Shown one piece after another: positions 42,779 to 54,700 of a DNA stretch of 64,000 nt (positions are counted from its first letter, which is position 1; each line of letters opens with the position of its first letter). The notes beneath the pieces were generated by a model. The model was not told the origin of the DNA and did no database searches. It saw only the letters and a list, made by a program, of their open reading frames with translations. The stretch is taken from positions 14,608,501 through 14,672,500 of the forward strand of contig CM076960.1 of NCBI GenBank assembly GCA_039566865.1. Reading direction: 5' to 3'. Source of the DNA: Aurelia coerulea (Eukaryota > Cnidaria > Scyphozoa > Semaeostomeae > Ulmaridae). Made by a program: the position numbers and the translations under genes.

Positions 42779-45700
42779 TAAAACTGATGAAGATTTTAAT
42801 CGAAACGTTTTTGACAAATAACAGTGTGTTTTTTCATATATTTTATTTTCTGTTGTTTTTTGATGGTGCTTTTAGTTCAATTTAATAATAATGATAATAA
42901 TAGTATTAATAATGTAGACTTCCCCTGGGAATTTTAAGATAGAGAATAACTAATGAGGAGAACCCTTAGACCCGAGGTTACTAGTTGTACATTAATATCG
43001 AAAACTTTCGGACGATCAAACTTTCGGACAATTTTTTGTCCGAAAGTTTAATTGTCCGAAAGTTTTAAATTCTTTGAAAATAGAAAAAACATGAATTTTG
43101 CCCATGCAACTATTAACAAATGATAAAGTATCATCAGTGATCCTGCTTCCAATGTGAATTTCCACATTGCAGTTGTCAATAGCAATGTTCTTGAGTCGAT
43201 GAAGGTACCTCTCGTTTTCGTCTGCAATCTTGAAAACTGCTTTTCGAATGCTCCTGATGCATCTATATGTATCTATGTAGTTAGTTTAACTTGCACATGA
43301 TTAAATAACATACAAATTACAGCTTGTTTTGACACGTATGTTGGCTTTATGCAAAAATTGTTGGTCCAAAAGTTTTTTGTCTGAAATTCTCGAAAAAACG
43401 TCCGACAGTTTTTTGTCCGAAGTTGTTTTTTCGAAACTTTTCCGTCCGAAAGTTTTCGGTTCTAATGTAACTAGATCAAAAGGACAAAACTATCAGGGAG
43501 TGTTATACTGAGCGTAATAGTACGAACCATAATAACACCCGAATTTTTATACAGGAATAACCTATCAGTATGACAAGCATACTTTTATCATTAGGGTCCC
43601 TGAAGTCTGGTTATGTTGAATCCTTCTTATTTACTGCCTTTTTAATGTTTTGCGTTTTTCTCAAAAAAATAATTCTTTCCTGATTTGATGTTTGTGTCAA
43701 ACAAAGACTTTGGTTCGAGGAACAAACTGTTCAAGGCCAACAAAAAAGAGCGCTTTTCAATATCCTACACCAGCAAAGGCAGCTGAGACCTGTATGCCGC
43801 GCGGTATGTATCGTATCCGTCAATACAAATCCTCGTTTGATCGACGGCGCTTCTTCCGTCAGTAAGCCTTGGATTGCGCGGTATTTGACCATTCAAACGC
43901 CTATCTAGAAATAACGGATATAGGAAACAGTTGCTTAGAAATTCTCAAATTAGCCTTGAAATGTATTTCCCTTTTGATAATATTGCATGTTTAAATCAAT
44001 ATTGCACTGCCACATCAAAAGGTATCAGCAAAATAACGCACGACTCAGCTGATGACGTCAATTTTGCTTCAGAACGAGGCTTTTTGAGCCCTCCAAAACG
44101 AAGGGGTGAACTGGACTTGCGATTCTCGGCATAGTTATCGCTGCTACTACCTAAACAGCTATTGCCATCCAGGGTCCTGCTGAAATATCAGACTGTCTGA
44201 AAATCAAATTAGGCCCAAGCGGAAACCTTGGATCCACTCCACACTGAGGATATATAGTCGCAGATCAGGCCAAATTTGATTTTCAAACGGCCTGAAATGC
44301 AGCTCAAATTAGGACTCATAACATTACAGCTCCAAAACAAGACTTGACTTTTCTGCCTCTATCCTGTTATTACGTCAGTTAGCAGAACCAGCAGTTGAAC
44401 ATGGTCGAAGATAGACTTATGACTTTTCGCCCCTTACTTCCCTGCGTTCTTTGATCTGCTGATATCTCTTGGTCAATAGAGACTCATATACCATTACTCT
44501 TAAAAGTAGGCCCCCTTTATGCCCGCGTAGAGTGGTTTCGTATTCACCAATCAAATTGCTACAATTTAGTTTTCAACCAATATGGAGGCGCTATTTAGGG
44601 AGTTGTTGTTGTTGCATACAAAAACCCATTGATACGGCCTAGAGTTCTCGTAGCTGCTTCTGCGATGGATCTATTTTGTTTCTACAAAAAAGATTACTGC
44701 TTGAAAGGTATATATTTTGCGATTAGTAGGTCACGAAAACATCATTCTTTGTAATAAAAGTTTGCTTTTCTATGATTAAGCGATTTTGTTGAGTGTACAA
44801 GAACTCCCGCTAGTTTAGGCCATTTTGAAAAAGCGGGCCCACTTTGTAAGAGTAATGTTATGAGTCCTTATTGACCAAGTGATATCAGCAAATCAAAGAA
44901 CGCAGGGAAACGAGGGACGAAAATTTATAGGTCTAGGTCGAAGAGGCGTCGAAGAGAAGAGGCAATTCTAAAACTTCGACTTTTAGCTTTGCCAGTCGAA
45001 CGCTCAACAGTCTCTGTTTCTGTCGATGTATGGAAAAGATTAAGTCCTGTTTTTGAGCTGTGATACTAGAGTTAGGGGGTGGGTGGTAGCGACTGCCAGG
45101 ACTCAAGGTAATAAGTGATACTATGAGTCCTACTTTGAGCGGTAAGGGAGGTAGTCGTTAAGGTAGTAGTAGCGATAACTAGAACAAGAATAATAAGTCC
45201 AGAGGTGAAACAGTCTAATTTCAATGTTCTAAAATTTCTGTGCTGTGTGCAGGCAACTTTTAATCCGACCCAACAAGAATCGTATTGACTTGTTAACTGT
45301 GTAGGTACACCGCACCGGTTATTGCGCCTACGTTAAAACCTTAGCGCTAAACTGGCACTTGCCACCTCATACGATTGATGACAATCATCGTTTGTTACTA
45401 TGGCCATATAAATTCAACTCTTATTATAGATATTCCTTTGGTCCCATAGAGATAACTTTGCGAGGGGCAAAGCTCGTCTCGAAAAACAGTTGTAACACAG
45501 GTGAGGGGTTCAGAGTCCGTAAGTTTAAAGTTGGAGGAGGTAAAAGACGTACCCAGACATTCTATTGCATTTGTAACTAGAAATTTCAGCCAAAAAGTTG
45601 GAAGGGGGGGGGGGGTAAATTGTGCAATTAGATGTCATATAAAGTAGTTTCACGACATTTCATTCCCGGAATGTTGTCAGTTAAAATTAGTGAATTCCAT

Positions 45701-48700
45701 AATGGGGCCGTGCCGGGTGTTTTAGGAAAAAGGGATACTGAAATGTTTAAGTTGGGAGCAAAGGAACATTAAAGGGGCTCAGTCGTCAAAATGTAGAAAA
45801 AACGATGATTTTTGCAGTTTTTTGAAAGGTGATATCACACAGGATTTTCATATTTTTTTCAAAATGAAAGTTGCTGTTTGGACATTAATCATTGTAATCA
45901 TTAATCATTTGGACATTAATCACTAAGGAACAAACCAAATATTCATATCTTCTACGATTGCTCGGATATAAGTGGATTTTTAACGGTCACTTTTTGGTGG
46001 CTTGGGTGAAGCCACCAAACAAACTTCAGAAGACAATGGATGAACGATGGATAATTGGTGACACGTGCGAGTTTAGGGATTTGTTTACTGTTTGACGACG
46101 GAGCCCCTTTAATTATCTGGGGGAACATGGGAAACAAATGTGTATCACATTTTTCGGAACAACTTCGCGGACCTTTTTTTCGTTGAATGATGAACACGGG
46201 AACGAGAAGAAAAATAACTGAAACAAGGCAACTTTGATCCCACCAGAGCGGCCCCCATAATGTTTTAAAGGACAAGTCCAGGGTGAGTATGATTGATGAT
46301 AAAATACAAGATTACACTGTTGTGAATAGTGTATGGCACCATTTTCGTCTTTTCTCTGCGAAATCGCACATTCAAATAAGCGACTAGAGCAAAGTGACGT
46401 CATGAAAGCAAATAATTTGTGCTTTTCTGACATCACGCTTAACGAGAACGAGGCCGCCCTATTGTTTTTCTATCTCTTAATTACTGCTGCTAGCCTCTTT
46501 ATCGTACAGTCGTGAAGAATGGCGATAAATTCCAAAGACGTTTGGCCTAAATTCGCAAAATGTTTAACGAATTTACAGCTATTAAGAAATTCAAAATGTG
46601 GTAAAACTTCATAGTTCACGGCAGCAGTTGGTAAGTTGTTTTGTGGCATTAATCATACCAACCCTAGACTTGCCCCAATTCTTTTTCGTCAACTGTGCAA
46701 GTCTATACCAACCCCGGACATTATCCTTTGCTGATCGAAATTGTCAGGGCAATCATTTTTGTCAAAGAAAAATCTGGTTATTTCGACTTGACGAAAAACG
46801 TTTTTAACAAAAAAATTGGAATCCGGAGGAAAGTTTGACCATTTCTGGACTCCTTGGACTAACAAGGGCAGATTTTGTAATACAATAGCATGAGTTACTT
46901 TTGTTGACACCTCAATTCAAAGCGATTAGCGATCACAGACAAAGGAAATTCTTTCAACCAGTAATTCAAAACAAACAAAGCCGCAAAAGTTTCTCGGAAA
47001 CCCAGGTAGCTAGCACGCTCGTTGTGCATTCCAGAAATTATTTTTAAGGGCAAACATGAGCATAGATCGAAAGAAGAAGGATATATCTACACATCTGCCG
47101 CGGGCATTTTATTTCTTTGGTCAAGAAGCTGAGCAGTAAATATTTTGATAACACCCAACAAATAAGAGAATTGAATCGCGTCCTAAACGGCTTGTGAACC
47201 AAACAAATAAAATGCCCGCGGCAGATGTGTAGATGCATCCTTCTTCTTTCGATCTATGCTCATGTTTGCCCTTAAAACCAATTTCTGGAATGCACAACGA
47301 GCGAGCTAGCTACCTGGGTTTCAAAGAAACATTTGCGGCTTTGTTTGTTTTGAATTACTGGTTGAGAGAATTTCCTTTGTCTGCAATCCCTTTTCGTTTT
47401 GAATTGAGGTGTCAACAAAAGCAACTCATGCTATTGTATTACAAAATCTGCCCTTGTTCCTTGGACTCCAGTATATCCACAGGGGGTGCAGGAATGTCAA
47501 TGAAGACTGTAGTTTAGGTTTCTTGCTTCCTACGAAAACAATAGCTGCGTAATTTGACACAGATTACATCATCCTTGCGGTCGGCCTGCTATTGTTGTAG
47601 TAGAACAATCTTTTGTCATGCGAGAGCTCTTGTCTCATTGGTTGCGGTTTAAACTAGCGGTTTTTTCAAATCCTCAATAGCAGGCCGACCTCAAGGATGA
47701 TGTAATCTGTATCAATTTTTTTTAACATCAAATGCACTACCTAATATAAGGCATGGCGATAATAAACTAAGCTAAGATAACAGCAACAGTAACAACAATA
47801 ACAATAAATTAACATTAAAAGGATGCTGGTTGTGGAATATCCATTTCGCCTCTACGTCTATGGAATGCTTCTTTTAAATATTTTCCTAAAACTCTTGTAT
47901 TTTCTGCACTGTCGTCGGCAAATACTTGCTTAAAAAGTTCAGTTCTATCAATCCGGGGGTTTTTGACATTAAAGTTACACAGCTAATCATTCTAGCTACA
48001 TTCTATTCACAGTTACATTACACAGTTAATCTTCATTCTAATCATTCTAGTAGCCAGTTACACAAATTACACAGCTGTTGTTTTCAAAATCTGGATCACA
48101 TTCACAAGGAACCAAGAAACCAAAACTGCAGTCTTCGCTGACATTCTTGGACCTCCTGTGGTATATCCCACTTCTAACCCCGGCCCCGTTCATTCGCTTT
48201 AATTCAATTCTGGAAACCCTGTGAAAACTGACTTGCTTGCAGAAATTTAAATAACCAATTTTTTTTTAGGAATGCACATTGGGTCGTAGTCATACGTCTC
48301 GAAACCGATTAGAAACATTATATCGAAAGAACATCATAACTTCATAAAAGAAATTGTAAAGTAATCGAAAAGGAATTTCGGCATCAATCTTCATAAGTTA
48401 CCGCTAATAGCTCTAATCATGACAAAATTATGCTGAAACACTAAGCAATTACCTTTGATTTCTTTTCAGAGGAAGGAAATCGACGTAAGAGCCCCAATCG
48501 TCAAGGTAAAGTATTTATATTCATGGCAACATTTTCAAATGAATTGCTATTGAACATTCTCACCCCTACTCTGTGCGTACAGGAGGGTCTCTCAGACGTC
48601 ATAGCCTCGTTACAGGGTTGAACGTTGTTCTGTGTTATTGTTTACGGCACCAAACATCATATCGGCCTACTGCTAGCCTGCGCGCAGCCTCAACTAGTTG

Positions 48701-51700
48701 AGGCTGCACAAAGGCTACCTACTGCACGTTTGGGAGAATTCGATACATCCAAATTATACCGGGTGTGTAAAACCAAAATAAAATAAGTTCTCAGATTCTT
48801 GCCTTGTAGTTTTTCTTAGTAATTGAAATAAAAAAATCCAGTTTCATTTATAAATTTTAAAATCTGTTTGAATATGTCCACTATTAAATGATACATTCGC
48901 TAATATTATTGTCCTTTTCATTATTTTCTTTTAAACGGGATTGCTTTCTTTTACTCATCCAGTAGAACAATTATTACGGGGTCATTCTAACAACGAAAAT
49001 ATATGAAAAAGTTTAAGCTTTTAATACTTGTCGATACATTTACATCGGGTGAGTCAGAAAAAAGAATCCCCGTTTGAAAGGTTACGCCTCCCTGGATATC
49101 AAGACAATGATATCGGCAAATATATAGTTTTGTGGTAGAAATGTTCAAATCTACTATAAAATTTACCTGACTGAAATCGGCTACTCCATTCTGAAATTAT
49201 GAGGGATTTTCTCCAGAAAGCCTCTTGAAAAAACCTTCAAAACGTGTCCAAAATCATGAACTGATTTCCCTAACATTTCTGCCTTACAATGCCTTCCAGC
49301 AATGACTTGTGAACGCTTTAGCACGTGCTATCCTGTTGGGAGGATGAACAAGTCCTCCCCCTGGTATCGATGACCTATTCAGGAGGATTTCATTCTCCCA
49401 AGAGGACAAAATACATGAATTTATGTGAGTGTCATCAATTTTAGGAAGGAAAATGTGCTCGTTGTTTTCATTCGTTTTTGCAGGTTTTTGGACGGGGCTT
49501 TCTGCCGAAAATCACCCATATCCACGGGGAGGAATGGCCGATTAAGGCCGGGCAAATTACTGAACCTAATTTAACATCTTGGCAATAAAACAAGACATTT
49601 TTCAATATTATTGCTTTGATATTCACGGAGCAGTGGCCTTCTAAACGGGGATCCTTTTTTCTGACTCACCCGGTACATAGCCAAGATGAATCATGCCCAA
49701 TTCTTATCTCGTATAAACGAATCAAGAAAATATTGACACTTCCTGAGTGACTGTGTTTCAGTGCATCAGCAAAAAATATAGAATTCTACAGGGAATTCTA
49801 TAGAATTCTAAAATTGTTCGACATTTGATTAAATATTGAAATATAACGACATACTGAACGGACTCCGTGGTAAGATAACCATATAGCTGAGATTTTGAAT
49901 TAATTTTAGACACCAGAAGCTAGCAAATCGGCTAAATATTCACAGAGTTATGAATTTTCGAAGTTCAAGTTAAAGCTGAAACCAGACCCCCTAAATTGCA
50001 TATTTTGTGAAAGTAGAATCTCGTTTATTCAAAGCAAATCAAATGGAATTTCAAAAGCATTTTCGATAAACTAGCTTTCTATAACATTGAATCAAGGTTA
50101 TGGATGCTTGGAGGAATCCTGTTCAGCACAATTTGGAATTGCCCCATCTCTCATTAACTTTTCATTCCATGTTTATAGATACTTGCATTTTTAAGTAAAT
50201 TTTGCAACGGTTACAAGAATTGAATAACTTTAGAAGTCCTAGTTGGTTTGCTCTGATATCGACGAGAGGTAAAACATTGCACAGTCTTCTTCTACATCGA
50301 TTTTAGGACGTCTTTCAGGAAACCAAGTCAGTTAAGGGCGTCTGGTTTCAGCTTTCACACAAACTTGAACTTCAAAAGCTTGTAACTTCGTGGATTCTTA
50401 GCGAATTCGCAAGATTCTGGCATCTGAAATTGATTTAAATCTTAGAAACAGGGCTATCTAATGGGAAGCCGGTACATTTTATCGTTATTTTTTAAAATTT
50501 AATCAAACGTCGAACAATTTTTCTGGGACACCCTGTAGAACCTAGAAAACGTTTGTAAAAAAAGTTCAAATAAAACTTCTATCAGACGTTTGCAAATGAA
50601 CGTATTAAGGTAAATTTATACGATGAGCCAGTGATGGGACGAACCTATTATTTTGAATCGGTTCATCTCTTAGCCCATCGTATAAAACAGATTGAATTAA
50701 TGAGCACGTGCCCAAGATGAGCTCATCATGGGCTCATCGGTTTCAGACGAACCAATTCTAATAAGTTCATGTTTGGCTCGTCTCCATTTTATAAGATGGG
50801 ATGATCCATCGATGAACCAATTCAAAACAGGCGCCAGTCCGCAAATTTGGCTTGGAATATCCAAATGAGCATGCGCAGTACAGTAGTGTTTAGTTTCTCA
50901 ATGAAAAAATAAAATGGCCGTTCAGGAAACTTGCTTCGTCAATCTTTTCGGAACGTGGCAATAATATCGATCCTGGCGAAGGAACTGTGGATTGGAGTAG
51001 CGAGCACGCCCGTCGGAAGCGGGGGCTGGGGGGCTTTAGCCCCCGCAATAATTTGCTGAAGTTGGTATTCAATTTCAAGGCGAAAGAAATGATATCCTGT
51101 CAGATATGGTCACAAGAAGAACAAATCTGTTCAGAATCAAATCAACGGGGACATTGAACACCCATTACCAGAATTTTTAGAATAACAGTTCATTCCAAGT
51201 GCGCACACCCACGTCTGATCCGATAGTGAAGTACAACCCCCCCCCCCCCGCGGGTGTGAAAGCCAAACTCTTGGAAATGAAACAGTAATGAAGAGTCTAA
51301 CCTATCCGTATTCAAGGAAGTTACCAGAATTTATCAAGCTATCACTTTTGATATTATGTGATTCAAAAACAGTCTATATTCTCGTGACATTGAAGTCCTA
51401 TTTTCAAAATTTTCGCGGAAAGATCCCCATTTGTCATGATCCTTTACTTCTTTAAAACGCAAATTCTCCAAAATTTTGCGTTTTCCGACGATCTAGAGAG
51501 CGATCATGAAAAATTTTCCAGGGGTCCAACTCCCGGACCCCCATATTTGCTCGCTACGCTCGTATCGAGCTTCAGCCACCCAATACCCTCACCCAATACG
51601 TATGAATTTCGTTACGACGGGCCTGGAGTGACGAAGATAATGTTCCTTCCTCTCCTGGAATATTTACGCTAAATTCGACTGAAAACAGCCACTCATTCGT

Positions 51701-54700
51701 TGTTGTCAATATTGATCGGCGCCATTTTGAGATTTTGTACTGACAAAGGACGCATGCGTGAAATTAGCAATATTAGGCAATTGGTTCATCTTCAGCCCAT
51801 CGCATAAAACCAAACATCGATTTTGACGAGCCAACGATGATCCAATTCAATAATAGGTTCGTCCCATCATCAGCTCATCGTATAAATTTACCCTTAGAAC
51901 GAACATCTCCAAGAAAGAAACTAAACTATTAAAGTGAAAGAATCTGGTGCGTTTTGTAAGAAACTCATCTCTCAGATCACTAAAAAACAATGAAAATCTT
52001 CATTTTAGTTTCGCTTGTTTCTTGTTTTGTAGTGTTACTCGGAAGGTAGTCGATTTCTAGAGAGTAGGATATTTATAAAATTTGTGGCAAACAAGGGCAC
52101 TTTGAGATGCTATGACAGTCGTAAGAAACAAAAAACCGTCAAGAAACTGGCGGTATCAAGTCAAATTCTCAGTTCCTAAAAGCAATACGTGTGGTACCAC
52201 TGCAATCAATTTGGCAACTTCTGTATCATATAGTTTCCTCAGGAATGAATCAATTTGGCAGTTTCGATGTCATATATTTTTCTTCTAATTTCGTAGTGGC
52301 AAATTTGACATGTCCTAAATGCAAACCTCGTGATGTTTTAAGAAGACACAAGCAATTCAAAAGAGCTGATTATGGTAAGTTGGATCCTGTAAGGCTATGT
52401 AAAATAGTGCAAAAAGAAATCATGCTTGTACACGAGCTTTCGAGAAGCTTTCGAGTTACAGTAAGAGCCCGCAAAATAGAAATCAGGTTTTTCAAAACAG
52501 CCTGTTTAGTTTCTTATCAAGAGGTAATTATTCTGGAAACAGGCTGAAGGGTTTGTTATCACATGGTTAAGAAACCTCCCGGGGGGGGGGTTACTTGACC
52601 AGGTTTTGGTCGGGGACGTGCCATCGAAGCTTCAAAAACATACCCGTTCCTTATACCAATTTTCTGAAAAAGCATACCCGACTTTATACCAATTTTCAGA
52701 AAAAGTACACCCGACCTTATACCAATTTTCCGAAAATGTACATCCGATCTTATACTTTAACCAAAATCGTGAAAATCGATACCGTTCCTTATACCAAAAT
52801 CGTGAAAATCGATACCGTTCCTTATACCAAAATCGCGAAAATCGATACCCTTCCCGATGGCACGTCCCCGTACCCAAAATATGTGAAGTACCCCCCCACC
52901 CCCCCGGGAGAAACCTTCAGTGATTTCAACTTTAATCTTTCAAGAAAATCCAGAGCAAACACTATCAAACAGTACGTTCTTGTTACCTTAAGTATTGTCT
53001 CTAAATTTACTCAACCATTGCATACATGCCAAGAATAGATGGAAATGCTTTGCATGATATCTAAAAAATTTTGGCACCTGATTTTAACATACATTATTAA
53101 ATATGAATTTATTTGGGTCATAAGAAACCTTCCCAAAATCAGGCTGAGAAGTTTCTTACATGAGGGCAGCATTTCTCTAAAAAAAATCAGCCCGAGGTTT
53201 CTTGTAAAGTGGTTTCTATTTTGCGGGTTCTTACTGTGTCTGTTAGGCAGCCCGAACTGCGCGGATTCCATAGCTAATTGGTATGCATCCAACAGGACAA
53301 CAGAGTAAAAATGATAAAATAAAATGATCAGGGTGCAGCAATTTGACCATATTTGCACAATGTTTCTTTTTAATCTTATAAGAAGATTCTTCATTTGCCA
53401 TTTTTTAAAACAATCAAGAAAAAGGTAATAGGCCCGCGGGTCAACAATTTTTACTTACGTAGAAGCAATATAATTAAACTCATAATGAATGAGTAAATAA
53501 ATATCAGACGCCTTTTTCCAAATGAATTTTTGATGTTTTGTCGGCAATGTTTACTCGTTAATCAAGATATGTTTTAATACCAAATTTAACTGTAAGCCCT
53601 AATCACGACCCCCAGGAAATTAGGCTGGATATCGCATTACTTAGGCCAGACAAAGAATGGCGCTTTCCGTTTGACCTCAAGGTACATTTTCAACCTAGAA
53701 GTATTTTAACGTAAACAGGAAAGATCTTGATTACTTCGTCGATTCCCATTGATTTGGCATTAGGTATTAGCTTTACCGGTACGCAGCTCATCTGAAAAAA
53801 AATTTCTTCAAAAATTGCATTAAAGAATGGAATCGTTTGCGCTGCATGTTATTGTCTGCTAGGCGGTTGAACATCTTTTGAAATTAAAGATATTGAAAAT
53901 TGCTTTCAAAATTGACGCCGTCATGAAACATAGAGTATACTAACAGAAAAAAGGTGGTTTCTGAAGCCAGGTACACAAGGCACTTTATAGAGCACCCTCC
54001 AAATGGTACTCTAGGCCAAAGGTATTTTAGAAAATTTTTCCAGGAGTAATCTAAACCTGGTAGGTCATTCTAGAGTCCTCCTAATGTCTCGTTCAATTCT
54101 TACCCTGACCATCCCCCCCCCGGGACACCCCCGGGCATTTGCACAACAAATTTTCCCGGCCCCCGGGCATTTGACCATACATTTTTCCCCGGCCCCCGGG
54201 CATTTGAATAGCATTTGGCAAGAACGAGAGCTTTTGCTTGTACAGTGACTGGGAATATAGCATTTTTTCAGTGCCCGGCCCCCGGGCATTTGACCACCGA
54301 TTTTTCCCCGGCCCCCGGGCATTTGAGCAAGGAATTTTTGTTGACCCCCGGGCTGCCCGGGGGGGGATGGCCAGGGTAGGAATTGAACGAGACATAAAGG
54401 TACTCCAGAATACCCTAAAGGAACTCCAGAAGACTAAACACACACGTAAAACAAAGACATGGGCCAAAGAGGAAACGAATGAATGAATGAACGAATGAAT
54501 GAATGAATGAATGAATGAGTGAATGAATGGAAGATAGGAAGAAAAAACGGGAAAGAGTTATCTTCCTGAAGAGATTATTTTAGAAATCAGTAGGTCGTGT
54601 GAGGTCTTGCTTTCAAAACTCGGCCCGCGTTGAACTTAGCAGAGACTTGCCCCAAGTCTATTTCCTGAAGTCAGCGGCGTGGCCAGGGTAATTTAAGTGG

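Noticed and set aside
42635..42817. Leucine-run reading frame
   Set aside because: It is a translation of the AAT microsatellite on the opposite strand.
52606..53038. Overlapping open frames on both strands with repeating peptides
   Set aside because: They translate the tandem array of a transposon (52578-52908); openness in several frames comes from the repeat unit, not from coding selection.
54065..54486. Gly/Pro/Arg-rich reading frames near the GGGCATTTG array
   Set aside because: Composition and repeats follow directly from the CCGGG-rich transposon array.
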